Shown here piece after piece: positions 44,059-52,391 of a stretch of DNA of 64,000 bases. The translations under genes were made by a program, and so were the position numbers. How positions within the stretch are numbered: position 1 is the stretch's first letter; each line of letters starts with the position of its first letter. Source of the DNA: Nocardioides sp. AX2bis (GTDB taxonomy: Bacteria > Actinomycetota > Actinomycetes > Propionibacteriales > Nocardioidaceae); contig NZ_LR733215.1 of the NCBI RefSeq assembly GCF_902506435.1, positions 2,844,803 through 2,908,802 of the forward strand, given 5' to 3'. Below the pieces are notes generated by a model that saw only the letters and a list, made by a program, of their open reading frames with translations, made no database searches and was not told the origin of the DNA.

Positions 44059-44499
44059 TCAGGGGGTGCGGGGTGGGAGCGCGTCGACGACGGCGACCTC
44101 TTCCTCGGTCACCGTGCCGTCCACGATCCTGTACGACCTGAACTCCACAGCGCCGTCGTTATTCCCGTGCTCACGGGTGCTGACCAGCACGTAGTGGGCG
44201 TTCGGCTCCTGCGCGAGACCGATGTCGGTGCGGCTCGGGTAGGCCTCGGTGGCCGTGTGGGAGTGGTAGACCACCACCGGCTCCTCGTCCCGGTCGTCCA
44301 TCTCGCGGTAGAGCTTGAACAGGTCGGTGGAGTCGAACTCGTAGAACGTCGGGCTGCCCGCGGCGTTGACCATCTCGACCAGCCGCTCGGGCCGGTCGCT
44401 GCCCTCGGGCCCGGCGACCACGCCGCACGCCTCGTCGGGGTGGTCGCGCTTGGCGTGCGCGACGATGCCGTCGTACGTCGTCTGGTCGATGGTCAGCAC
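44059..44499 (-). CDS. mec: Mec zinc metalloprotease (JAMM/MPN+)
   Basis: 146 residues. The JAMM motif is complete: Glu in PDEACGVVAG and HSHTATEAYPSRTD (HxH-x7-S-x2-D). It removes cysteine from the CysO-Cys adduct, releasing cysteine and CysO. GTG start; TAGGCT (44506-44511) ends 6 nt upstream, so the mec-cysO-cysM operon likely begins leaderless here. Confidence 0.94.
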   Translation of the reverse strand: MLTIDQTTYDGIVAHAKRDHPDEACGVVAGPEGSDRPERLVEMVNAAGSPTFYEFDSTDLFKLYREMDDRDEEPVVVYHSHTATEAYPSRTDIGLAQEPNAHYVLVSTREHGNNDGAVEFRSYRIVDGTVTEEEVAVVDALPPRTP

Positions 44500-44542
44500 C
44501 CCGGAAGCCTAGCGAGGCCCGACCACCCCTGCCCCCGCCGGC

Positions 44543-45025
44543 TCAGGCGCGGAACCGGGCGGCCACCTCCTCGGAGAGCCCGACCTCGATCCGCTGGCGC
44601 ATCCGCTCGCTCAGCGGCGGAGCGCCGGCCAGGGTGAACCAGCCGACGTCGACCGACTCGTCGTCGGCGACGTGCGCCTCCCCGCCGAGCCAGGTGCAGG
44701 CGAAGGTGTGGTCGAGGAAGACGTTGCGGTCGCCGTTGGGGTAGGCCACCTGCTCCCCCGCGGTGACCTGGGCCAGCCGGTCGACGCGGATGTCGACGCC
44801 GGTCTCCTCGAGCGCCTCGCGCCGCGCCGCGACCCCGGGGTCCTCGCCGGGGTCGACGATGCCGGTGACCGGGGTCCAGGCGCGGTTGTCCGAGCGCTGC
44901 ACCAGCAGCACCTCGGTGGCGCCGTTCGCGCCCTCACGCCTGATCACGGCGGTGACGCCGGGGAGCCAGAGCTCGGCGTGGCCGACCTTCTCGCGCAGGG
45001 CCAGGATGAAGTCGGGGGTCGGCAC
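44543..45025 (-). CDS. NUDIX hydrolase (tandem copy 1)
   Basis: 160 residues. Nudix box GIVDPGEDPGVAARREALEETGV. It shares its start (PTPxFILALREKVG), core and end with the next gene and clearly arose by duplication. In the conserved G-x5-E box the GEDP replaces the usual GES. GTG start; TAGCCT (45032-45037) ends 6 nt upstream and overlaps the stop codon of copy 2, so this copy has its own promoter. Substrate unknown. Confidence 0.9.
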   Translation of the reverse strand: MPTPDFILALREKVGHAELWLPGVTAVIRREGANGATEVLLVQRSDNRAWTPVTGIVDPGEDPGVAARREALEETGVDIRVDRLAQVTAGEQVAYPNGDRNVFLDHTFACTWLGGEAHVADDESVDVGWFTLAGAPPLSERMRQRIEVGLSEEVAARFRA

Positions 45026-45034
45026 GGGCCCAGG

Positions 45035-45514
45035 CTAGGAGACGAACCGGGTGGCGACCTCGTCCGACAGGGCCGCCTCGACCCTCTCCCGGAAGCGCGG
45101 TGCCATCGGGGGCAGGTCGTCGACGGGGAACCACACGACCTCGACCGACTCGTCGTCGGCGACGTGCGCCTCGCCGGACACCCAGGTGCAGGCGAAGGTG
45201 TGGTCGAGCACGACGACGCGGTCGCCGTTGGGGAACGTGTGCGGCGCCGCGGCACCGACCGACGCGAGGCGGTCCACGCTGATCACCACGCCGGCCTCCT
45301 CCTCGGTCTCGCGACGCGCGGCGGCCGCGGGGTCCTCCCCCGGCTCCACGATGCCGCCGGTCGCGGTCCACTCGCCGGTGTCCGCCCGACGCACCAGGAG
45401 CACCTCGGGGCCGCCAGCGCCCTCACGGCGGACCACCGCCGTCGCGCCCGGCAGCCACAGCTCGGCGTTCCCGACGTCCTCGCGCAGGGCCAGGATGAAG
45501 GCGGGGGTCGGCAC
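45035..45514 (-). CDS. NUDIX hydrolase (tandem copy 2)
   Basis: 159 residues, roughly 60% identical by eye to copy 1, including the C-terminal GEAHVADDESV block. Nudix box GIVEPGEDPAAAARRETEEEAGV. GTG start; TAGCGT (45521-45526) ends 6 nt upstream, so leaderless. Nine nucleotides separate it from copy 1. Confidence 0.9.
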   Translation of the reverse strand: MPTPAFILALREDVGNAELWLPGATAVVRREGAGGPEVLLVRRADTGEWTATGGIVEPGEDPAAAARRETEEEAGVVISVDRLASVGAAAPHTFPNGDRVVVLDHTFACTWVSGEAHVADDESVEVVWFPVDDLPPMAPRFRERVEAALSDEVATRFVS

Positions 45515-45634
45515 GGGGAGACGCTAACCCGGTCGGTGGGTGGTCGACGTTCAGCCATGAGTGCGATCGACGTATCGACCAAGGTGAGCAGGAGTGCTCA
45601 TGCTCCCGGGGCTCGTGACGCGCACCGTAGGGCC

Positions 45635-46249
45635 ATGACCTCGACCACCTGGCCGACCGCCCTGTCCCGGGTCCTCGCTCTCGGCGTGACCAGCGTGCTG
45701 GCCACCGCGGGCTCCTGGACCGTGTCCCTCCTGACGGGCCTGCCGTGCGGCCTGTCCGGCGCTGACTGCTCCGGTACGCAGGCAGTCCTGGTCGCGGGAT
45801 GGGTGGTGCAGGCCGTCCTGCTGCTGGTCGCGGTCGTGCTGTTCCTGCCGCCGGTGGAACGCCGGCTCCGTGGCGCCCGGATGGTCGCGACGGCGCTCGC
45901 GGTGCCGGCCACGGCGATCCTGGTGCTGGTCACGACGTTCCTGGTGGCCGACCAGGCCGACGACACCTTCTCCCGCCCGCACGACAGGGGCCGGTACGAC
46001 AGAGACCAGCACGACAGAGGCCAGCACGACAGAGGCCAGCACGACAGAGGCCAGCACGACAGAGGCCAGCACGACAGAGGCCAGCACGACAGAGGCCAGC
46101 ACGACAGGGGCCAGCACGACAGGGGCCGCGCGCCCACGACTCGCGATCTGGTGCCGTCAGGTGGCACCAGATCGCGACCCGATGCCTCTCAGACCCAGAT
46201 CGGCGAGGACCACGCGGCCTCGCCGTCGACCTGGACGACGCGGGCGTAG
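45635..46249 (+). CDS. Membrane protein with DRGQH pentapeptide repeats
   Basis: 204 residues. Three hydrophobic helices (about 10-32, 45-68, 80-105) come first. The tail is built of ten 5-residue repeats (HDRGQ, first copies HDRGR and YDRDQ) rich in charge and His. ATG 45635 was chosen; ATG 45557 is in frame but adds an unhelpful extension. The last 61 nt run past a 15-bp hairpin and overlap the end of the convergent DUF3604 gene, so the true stop is uncertain. No recognised family. The His-rich tail could bind metal, which is speculation. Confidence 0.6.
   Translation: MTSTTWPTALSRVLALGVTSVLATAGSWTVSLLTGLPCGLSGADCSGTQAVLVAGWVVQAVLLLVAVVLFLPPVERRLRGARMVATALAVPATAILVLVTTFLVADQADDTFSRPHDRGRYDRDQHDRGQHDRGQHDRGQHDRGQHDRGQHDRGQHDRGQHDRGRAPTTRDLVPSGGTRSRPDASQTQIGEDHAASPSTWTTRA
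45980..46129 (+). repeat. 15-nt tandem repeat, ten copies
   Basis: Unit CACGACAGAGGCCAG, ten consecutive copies; six are identical (46010-46099) and the outer copies carry one to three changes. It is in frame and codes HDRGQ. Likely variable by slippage. Confidence 0.95.
46141..46177. terminator. Hairpin between repeat protein and DUF3604 gene
   Basis: Perfect 15-bp stem (46141-46155 with 46163-46177), 7-nt loop, 12 nt downstream of the DUF3604 stop on its strand. It probably ends transcription from both sides, although the plus-strand reading frame continues through it. Confidence 0.75.
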
Positions 46250-49200
46250 TAGAAGTGCTCCGCGCCGTCGTCGGGGGCGTCGTCGTCCCAGACCAGGTCG
46301 GTCGCCGTCGAGCCGAGGCTGGTGAGGCCGCCGTACGCGTGCTGCAGCCGGGCGTGGCCGAGCGGGGCGAGCAGGGCGTGGTCGCGGCCGGCAGCCAGGG
46401 TGTCGGCGAGGTCGCCGAGCCGGACGGTGCCGGCCTCGGCGTCGCCGAAGCAGACCCGCACCTCGGCGTCGTCGGGGCCGAGGAGGGTGACCTCGACGCC
46501 GCCGCGCTGGGCGCCGTACGGCTCGCCGAAGCTGTGCGTGGTGGCCTCCCAGGCCAGGCCGCGGTCGTCGACCGCGGTCACCTCGGGGCTCCAGAAGTCG
46601 GTGCGCAGGACCCGGCCGCCGAGGACCTGCAGGCTGCCGTCCCAGCGGGTCGTGGACTCGGCCTCGCCCCACTCCACGCGCAGCGGCACGCGCCGCCACC
46701 CGGTCGGCAGGTCGAGGGCGGCGTGCAGGTCGGGCACCAGCTCGTGGACGACCTCGCCGTCACGGAGCAGGTCGACGCGGGCGAGGTCGGCGTACCCCTC
46801 GGCGTGGACGGTGAGCCGGCGGCGGGTGCCGGTCGGCGCCTCCTGGCCCATGAAGACCTCGCCGTGCTCGCCGGCGCGGAGGTCGACCACCACGCCGCGG
46901 GTGGTGGCGGCGAAGGTGCGGCGCGACTGCAGCGCGTCGAACACGTCGCCGCGGTCGAGGGTCTCGGCGAACGCACCCACGTAGGACGCGCCGTGACCGT
47001 GGTCGGAGGAGGCGATCATGCCGACCTTGTGCCCGGCCTTCAGCCCGTCGACGACGAAGGTGCCCTGGCGGGTGCCGTCGGCGTACTGCCGGAACGCGCG
47101 GTCGCTCTCGTAGCTGCCGCGGCAGGCCTGGAAGACCTCGACGAGCCGGCCGTACCGCTCGTCGTGGAAGCCCCAGTCGTGGTGCACCATCGCGGCACCG
47201 GGGTGGTGCGGGATGGTCACGGCGGGGTACGCCGGGTGCTCGGCCAGGGCGTCCCAGAGCCCGCGCGGGGTGGTGGTGCCCTCGGCGAAGGCCGAGAAGA
47301 TCGGGGCGCCGCGCTCGACGTCGCCGTAGATGACGTTCTGGTGGCCGGTGTCGGCGGAGGTCCACTCGAAGCCGTAGAGCGGGACGAAGCGGCCGGGGAC
47401 GTGGAACAGGTCGGCGATCTTCTGCAGCGACCACCACTGGTGGTCCGAGGAGTTCTCGGCGTGGTCGGTGACGGCCCAGAAGTCGTACTCGCAGACGTCC
47501 CAGGCGTAGCGGTAGAAGTCCTCGAGGCTCGGCTCGTCGCCGGCCGTGCAGCGGCTGACCAGCGAGTGGCGGTGCAGGTCGCCCCAGTAGAGCGTCCAGC
47601 GGTGGTCGCCGACCTCGGCGACGTAGCGCTCCGGCACGGTGGCCCCTGGCCCCGCGGTGCGCGCCTCGGCCCAACGGCGCGCCTCGCGGCGGTCGTCGGA
47701 CAGCAGGGTGCCGGCGAGCGGGGCGGTCGCGGCCAGGGCGGTCGCGGTCGGCACCGGTCCGACCGAGGGCACGTGGGCGACCGCGACGGTGCCCAGGCCG
47801 TGGATGCCGTGCCAGACCACCGATCCGTGGTGCTCGAGCAGCGTGGGGCACTCGCGACCGCCGAAGCCCTCGGTCCACTGCAGCGCGCGGGCCAGCCGGG
47901 CGTCGGTCTGCACCGCGACGCGGACGCCGCCGGCCTCCGCGGCCAGGCCGGCCTCCTCGAGGGTCCCGTCGCTGCCGCGGAGGGTGGTCGGCGGCTCCCA
48001 GCCGTCGGCCCCGAGGGCCTGGACGGCGACCTCCCAGTAGTAGGTCATCAGCGGCAGCCGGCGGTGCACCCGGTAGGCCACCACCAGCCCGCCGTCGTCG
48101 GTCGCGACCAGCTGCGGCATCGCCGACGGCACGACGTCGAGACGGGGTGCCAGCTCGCCGGGGGGCGTACGGACGCCGTCCTGCTCGACGGCGACCACGC
48201 GCAGCGAGGCGCTGACCTCGGGCAGCAGCTCGGGCGGCACGGCCTCACCGGCCTCGCCGGCACCGCTGCCACCACCGGCGTCGGGGTGCCCGGTCAGCGC
48301 CGAGGCCGGCTGGAGCCGGGTCGGCCCGCTGCCGCCGTGGCCGACGACGGTGATCACGTCGAAGGCACACCACAGCTGTCCGTCGGTCGTCGCCGCCAGG
48401 CTCGGGTGCAGCGCGTAGTCGCGGCCGGCGGTGACCTCGACCGGGTCGGCGAGCACGCCGTCGGCGTCCCGGCGGCGGACGACCACGCGGTAGGTGGCGT
48501 CGCGGTACTCCGACCACGCGTACGCCGCCGCGCCGCCGGGCAGCGCGGTCACGGTCGGGTCCCAGACGTTGGCCTCGACGCCCTCGGTGACCAGGGTGGC
48601 CGGGCCCCAGCCGCCGTCGGCGAAGCGCCGGGCGTGGACGCCGAAGCGGCCCTCGACCCGCCCCTGCCAGACCAGCTCGAGGGAGCCGTCCTCGTGCGCG
48701 GCGAGCTCGGCGTTGAAGGCCGGGGCGTCGCCGAGGCTGACCACCTCGGGAGCGGTCCAGCTGCCGTCGACGTGGGCGCTGGCCAGGACCAGCGCGCCGC
48801 CGCCGGGCTCGGTCGGGCCGATCGGGCGGGAGCCCCAGACCACCCAGGGCGTGCCGTCGGCGGTGACCGCCGCGCGGGGGCGCACGACGTCGGCGACGAC
48901 GGGGGTCAGCGTGTCGGGCTCCTGGTCCTCCGGCTCCGCGGAGGCGCCGCCGAGGAGGGCGCGGACGACCTCGCCCTCCCCCGGGACCCACTCGATCCAG
49001 GCGGTGACGACGACGGTGCCGCCCGGACCGCCGCGGGCCAGGGCCGGCCGCGAGGCCTGGGTGGAGCCGGGGACCGGGACGGCGGTGACGCGGCCGTGCC
49101 CGTCGAGCGCCGGGACGTGCGCGAGGACACGGTCGGCGGCGGTGACCGTGTCGGCCACCCGGCCCTTGCCCTCGTCCACCCACATGTAGCGCAGCGGGTC

Positions 49201-49467
49201 GGGGTCGAGGAAGTCGAGCACGTCGGTCAGGTCGCGGCCCTGGTCGACGGCGGTGGCCAGCCGGTCGTTCAGGCCGAGGACGAGGTCGAGGTCGGCGCGC
49301 TGCTGGGGCGTGTAGTCACCGGTGTGGTGGTCGAGGCCGCCGCACATCGGGTGCCCGTGGCCGTGGCCGTGCCCCTGGTCGAGCCCGTGGTCGTGCCCGT
49401 GGTCGTGCTCTGCGTCCGGACCCGTTCCCAGCGTCTTGCCCTGGTGGTCGTGGTCGTGGTCGCGCAC
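46189..49467 (-). CDS. DUF3604 PHP-like metallohydrolase with His-rich N-terminus
   Basis: 1092 residues. The first 40 residues are extremely His/Asp-rich (HDHDHQ, EHDHGHDHG, HGHGHGH), a likely metal-binding arm. Residues about 100-600 look like repeated beta-propeller blades (recurring W..P..V...G and AAY.W pattern). The DUF3604 domain starts near residue 620 with YWGDLHRHSLVSRC, then DFWAVTDHAENS, TIPHHPGA and ASSDHGHG, which supply PHP-type metal ligands. No signal peptide. GTG start with GAGGGGG upstream. The LysR gene lies 80 nt upstream on the same strand and may control it. Confidence 0.85.
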   Translation of the reverse strand: MRDHDHDHQGKTLGTGPDAEHDHGHDHGLDQGHGHGHGHPMCGGLDHHTGDYTPQQRADLDLVLGLNDRLATAVDQGRDLTDVLDFLDPDPLRYMWVDEGKGRVADTVTAADRVLAHVPALDGHGRVTAVPVPGSTQASRPALARGGPGGTVVVTAWIEWVPGEGEVVRALLGGASAEPEDQEPDTLTPVVADVVRPRAAVTADGTPWVVWGSRPIGPTEPGGGALVLASAHVDGSWTAPEVVSLGDAPAFNAELAAHEDGSLELVWQGRVEGRFGVHARRFADGGWGPATLVTEGVEANVWDPTVTALPGGAAAYAWSEYRDATYRVVVRRRDADGVLADPVEVTAGRDYALHPSLAATTDGQLWCAFDVITVVGHGGSGPTRLQPASALTGHPDAGGGSGAGEAGEAVPPELLPEVSASLRVVAVEQDGVRTPPGELAPRLDVVPSAMPQLVATDDGGLVVAYRVHRRLPLMTYYWEVAVQALGADGWEPPTTLRGSDGTLEEAGLAAEAGGVRVAVQTDARLARALQWTEGFGGRECPTLLEHHGSVVWHGIHGLGTVAVAHVPSVGPVPTATALAATAPLAGTLLSDDRREARRWAEARTAGPGATVPERYVAEVGDHRWTLYWGDLHRHSLVSRCTAGDEPSLEDFYRYAWDVCEYDFWAVTDHAENSSDHQWWSLQKIADLFHVPGRFVPLYGFEWTSADTGHQNVIYGDVERGAPIFSAFAEGTTTPRGLWDALAEHPAYPAVTIPHHPGAAMVHHDWGFHDERYGRLVEVFQACRGSYESDRAFRQYADGTRQGTFVVDGLKAGHKVGMIASSDHGHGASYVGAFAETLDRGDVFDALQSRRTFAATTRGVVVDLRAGEHGEVFMGQEAPTGTRRRLTVHAEGYADLARVDLLRDGEVVHELVPDLHAALDLPTGWRRVPLRVEWGEAESTTRWDGSLQVLGGRVLRTDFWSPEVTAVDDRGLAWEATTHSFGEPYGAQRGGVEVTLLGPDDAEVRVCFGDAEAGTVRLGDLADTLAAGRDHALLAPLGHARLQHAYGGLTSLGSTATDLVWDDDAPDDGAEHFYYARVVQVDGEAAWSSPIWV

Positions 49468-49547
49468 TGGTCCCCCTCTGTCGCCGGAGGCAGTCTGCCC
49501 CCACCCTCAGAGGCTAGGTCGATCGCAAGGCCGAGCACGACCGTTCC

Positions 49548-50504
49548 TCAGTCGCGTTGTCTGGTGCGCCCATAGTTTGTGGCTATGTCATGCGCCACGG
49601 CGCGGTCGTCGGCGTGCAGAGAGCGCGCGACCTCGAGGAAGTGCGCGGCGAGCTCCGGCAGCCCGTCGCGGCGCCAGACGAGGTGCACCGAGGTCCGGGG
49701 CGCGCCGGCCAGCGGGAGGATCTCGACGCCGGCGTCCGGCCCGCCGGGCGAGCCCGCGGTGAGCCCGGCCGCCAGGCCGACCGGCAGCAGCGCGGCCCCG
49801 GCCCCGGCCGCGACGAGGGGGACGACCGCGGCGAGGTGGGCGGTCTCGACCGCCGCCTCCTCGGGCAGCCCTGCCTCGGCGAGCAGCGCGTCGACGTACT
49901 CGCGCAGGGCGGTGCCGGCCGGTGTGGTGACCAGCCCGAGCGGCAGGAGGTCGGCGACGCCGAGCGGGGAGGGCAGGCCGGACCGGGCCCGCGGCACGAC
50001 GGCCACCAGGTCCTGGTCGCCGAGCCACTGCGTGGCCAGCGGGCCGCCCGGCGGGGTGCCGCCGACCAGGCCGAGGTCGGCCTCTCCGGAGCGGACCGCC
50101 TCGAGCACGTCGCTGCGGTGGACCGGGTCGACCACCACGATCCGCGCGCCGGGGCGTACCTGCCGGAAGGCGCCGATGACGCGCACCAGCGGGTCCATCG
50201 CCCAGAGCGTGTTGGTGATGACGCGGACCCGGCCGTACCCGGTGTCGCTCGCGCCGCGGACCGCACCGGCGGCCAGGCTGAAGGAGCGCAGCGTGCGCCG
50301 GGCCGGGGCGACCAGCGCCTCGCCGGCGGGGGTCAGCCGGACGCCGCGACCGCCGCGCTCGAAGAGGTCCGCGCCGAGCTCGCGCTCGAGCAGGCGCACC
50401 GCGTGCGACAGCGAGGGCTGCGCGATGGTCAGCCGGGCGGCGGCGCGGGTGAAGCTGCCGGCCTCGGCGACGGCGAGGAAGTACTCGAGGTGGCGACGGT
50501 CCAC
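49548..50504 (-). CDS. LysR-family transcriptional regulator
   Basis: 318 residues. N-terminal winged HTH: YFLAVAEAGSFTRAAARLTIAQPSLSHAVRLLERELGADLFERG, then a periplasmic-binding-like effector domain with RVRVITNTLWAMDPLV. GTG start. It is the same strand as the DUF3604 gene, 80 nt upstream, so control of that gene is plausible but unproven. Confidence 0.9.
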   Translation of the reverse strand: MDRRHLEYFLAVAEAGSFTRAAARLTIAQPSLSHAVRLLERELGADLFERGGRGVRLTPAGEALVAPARRTLRSFSLAAGAVRGASDTGYGRVRVITNTLWAMDPLVRVIGAFRQVRPGARIVVVDPVHRSDVLEAVRSGEADLGLVGGTPPGGPLATQWLGDQDLVAVVPRARSGLPSPLGVADLLPLGLVTTPAGTALREYVDALLAEAGLPEEAAVETAHLAAVVPLVAAGAGAALLPVGLAAGLTAGSPGGPDAGVEILPLAGAPRTSVHLVWRRDGLPELAAHFLEVARSLHADDRAVAHDIATNYGRTRQRD

Positions 50505-50514
50505 GGCGGGCGGC

Positions 50515-51102
50515 TCAGCCGTCGGTGAGGGCCTGGACCAGGGTCTCCTGGAGGTAGCCGACCCACTCGAAGATGTCGTGCGCCTGGGCGCGCGGGTCGT
50601 CGTCGGGCATCGAGAACCAGACCTCCTCGTCGCCCTCCTCGACCCCGAGGCGGACGGCCAGGGCCAGGCGTACGTCGGTGAAGGAGCGCAGCCACGTCTG
50701 GGCGGCGGCCTCGTCGAGCTCGACGTCGATCATCAGCCCGTCCTCCTCGAGCTGCGGGGGCAGCCCGGCCTCCTCGAGGGTGTCGATGACCTGAGCCGCC
50801 GCGCGCGCCTTGCCGTCGCGCAGACCGCCCTCGGTGAACCGGCGGAACTCCGAGGCGGCCTCGTCGTCCTCGGCGTAGGCCGTCGGGAAGAGCCGGGCCA
50901 GCACGGGGTCCTCGGGGGCGTCGGTGGGCCCGGAGAAGTCCAGCATCGCCTCCAGCGGGTCGCGCCCCTCGTCGGGCACGGCGGCCTCGTTGCGCAGCAG
51001 CTCGACCAGCTGGCCGGCCAGCGAGCGCAGCAGGTCGGCCTCGAAGCCGGAGAAGGTCGCGATCACGCGCCGGCTGCGGCGGTGGCGGGTGAAGCCGGTC
51101 AT
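50515..51102 (-). CDS. DUF2017 protein
   Basis: 195 residues, acidic, helical. It matches the DUF2017 family, which follows clpS in most actinobacteria, starting with a basic stretch and RVIATFSGFEADLLRSLAGQLVELL. Its conserved partnership with clpS suggests a role near the ClpCP/ClpS protease system; no activity is known. ATG 51102 is 23 nt after the clpS stop. Confidence 0.9.
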   Translation of the reverse strand: MTGFTRHRRSRRVIATFSGFEADLLRSLAGQLVELLRNEAAVPDEGRDPLEAMLDFSGPTDAPEDPVLARLFPTAYAEDDEAASEFRRFTEGGLRDGKARAAAQVIDTLEEAGLPPQLEEDGLMIDVELDEAAAQTWLRSFTDVRLALAVRLGVEEGDEEVWFSMPDDDPRAQAHDIFEWVGYLQETLVQALTDG

Positions 51103-51125
51103 GGGGCGGTCCTCGGGGTGGGGGG

Positions 51126-51422
51126 TCAGTCCTGTTGCGAGAGGGTCGCCCACAGGCCGTACTCGTGCATCGCCTGCACGTCGCGCTCCATCTCCTCGCG
51201 CGAGCCGTTGCTGACCACGGAGCGGCCGTCCTCGTGGACCTCCATCATCAGCTTCTCGGCCTTCTTCTTGCTGTAGCCGAAGTAGGTGCGGAAGACGTAG
51301 GTCACGTAGGACATGAGGTTCACCGGGTCGTTCCAGACGATGGTCACCCACGGCTTCGCGGGGACGACCAGCTCGTCCGGGACCCGGGTCGGCTCGACCT
51401 CGACGGGGCTCGGGGCTGACAC
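51126..51422 (-). CDS. clpS: ATP-dependent Clp protease adaptor ClpS
   Basis: 98 residues. Delivers N-degron substrates to ClpC or Clp[43 protein letters not shown] contains the NDP substrate-pocket motif and the MMEVH helix. GTG 51422 gives the usual N-terminus; GTG 51440 adds six odd residues (CHHDE) and is the alternative. Divergent from the enoyl-CoA hydratase gene. Confidence 0.94.
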   Translation of the reverse strand: MSAPSPVEVEPTRVPDELVVPAKPWVTIVWNDPVNLMSYVTYVFRTYFGYSKKKAEKLMMEVHEDGRSVVSNGSREEMERDVQAMHEYGLWATLSQQD

Positions 51423-51448
51423 CTCGTCATGGTGGCACACTCCCGGCC

Positions 51449-52243
51449 ATGGCCCACGACGGCTCCGAGCCCGCCACCGACCTGCTCGTCTCCTGCACCG
51501 ACGGCGTGCTGCGGCTGACGATGAACCGGCCCGCCGCGCTCAACGCGATGACGGACGCGATGAACGACGCGCTCGCCACCGAGCTCGAGGGCGCCGTGGC
51601 CCGCGAGGACGTACGGGTGGTGCTGCTGGGCGGCTCCGGCGGCGCGTTCTGCGCGGGCGCCGACATCGGCGGCACCGACGCCCACGAGCGGCTCGACCAC
51701 CGGGCGCTGGACCGCGCCAACCGGCTGGTGCGGGCCGTGGTGGCCCTCGACAAGCCGGTCGTGGCCGCGGTCGGCGGGGTGGCCGCCGGCGTCGGCTGCT
51801 CGCTGGCCCTGGCCTGCGACCTCGTCGTGGCGGCGCGGTCGGCGCGGTTCCTGCTGGCCTTCGCGCGGATCGGGCTGATGCCCGACGGTGGGGCCAGCGC
51901 GACCGTCGCCGCCTCCGTGGGCCGGGCCCGGGCGATGCGGATGGCGCTGCTGGCCGAGCCGCTGTCCGGCGAGGAGGCCCACGCCGCCGGCCTGGTGAGC
52001 CACCTCGTCGACGACGAGGCGCTCGCGGAGACGGCCGAGGACGTCGTACGCCGACTCGCCGCCGGTCCCCCGCTGGCGCTGGCCGCGACCAAGCGCGCGG
52101 TCAACGCCGCCACCCTCGTCGAGCTCGACCCCGCCCTCGAGAGGGAGCGCAGCGGCCAGTCCCTGCTGCTGCGCACCGACGACGCGGCCGAGGGGATGCG
52201 CGCGTTCTCCGAGCGCCGGCGCCCGGAGTTCCGCGGGCACTGA
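51449..52243 (+). CDS. Enoyl-CoA hydratase/isomerase family protein
   Basis: 264 residues, crotonase fold. [17 protein letters not shown] at the N-terminus, oxyanion-hole segments [20 protein letters not shown] and [21 protein letters not shown], and [16 protein letters not shown]. The usual catalytic Glu after GLMPD is replaced by Gly-Gly, so hydratase activity is doubtful and isomerase-type chemistry is possible. It could serve phenylacetate or fatty-acid oxidation but is not linked to either cluster here. Confidence 0.88.
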   Translation: MAHDGSEPATDLLVSCTDGVLRLTMNRPAALNAMTDAMNDALATELEGAVAREDVRVVLLGGSGGAFCAGADIGGTDAHERLDHRALDRANRLVRAVVALDKPVVAAVGGVAAGVGCSLALACDLVVAARSARFLLAFARIGLMPDGGASATVAASVGRARAMRMALLAEPLSGEEAHAAGLVSHLVDDEALAETAEDVVRRLAAGPPLALAATKRAVNAATLVELDPALERERSGQSLLLRTDDAAEGMRAFSERRRPEFRGH

Positions 52244-52321
52244 GGCCCCGGTCGGTCGCGGCACGACAGCATTGGATCACTGCCACCACGTGACACCGAT
52301 CCGCTGCTATTCGCACCACCC

Positions 52322-52385
52322 CCCAACGACTGCTTGACAGTCGGCGGGACCCACCACAGACTGACTCCCAACGACTTCTTGGGAG
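52322..52385. promoter_or_regulatory. Repeated operator-like motif and hairpin before the ArsR-type gene
   Basis: CCCAACGACTKCTTG occurs twice as direct repeats (52322-52336 and 52368-52382). Each is part of a dyad: CGACTG-N5-CAGTCG at 52327-52343 and CTCCCAA-N7-TTGGGAG at 52365-52385. The second dyad includes the GGGAGG ribosome site of the next gene. Confidence 0.6.
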
Positions 52386-52391
52386 GTTTCC

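Noticed and set aside
45551..46117. Minus-strand frame with repeated LASVV units
   Set aside because: It is the antisense reading of the DRGQH repeat and has no promoter or ribosome site of its own.
45980..46129. CRISPR-like array
   Set aside because: The 15-nt units are directly adjacent without spacers and lie in frame inside a gene, so it is a coding tandem repeat.
45799..49575. A 1258-codon open frame on the plus strand opposite DUF3604
   Set aside because: No domain is recognisable and composition is that of a GC-rich antisense shadow. The minus-strand frame has clear metal motifs and a ribosome site.
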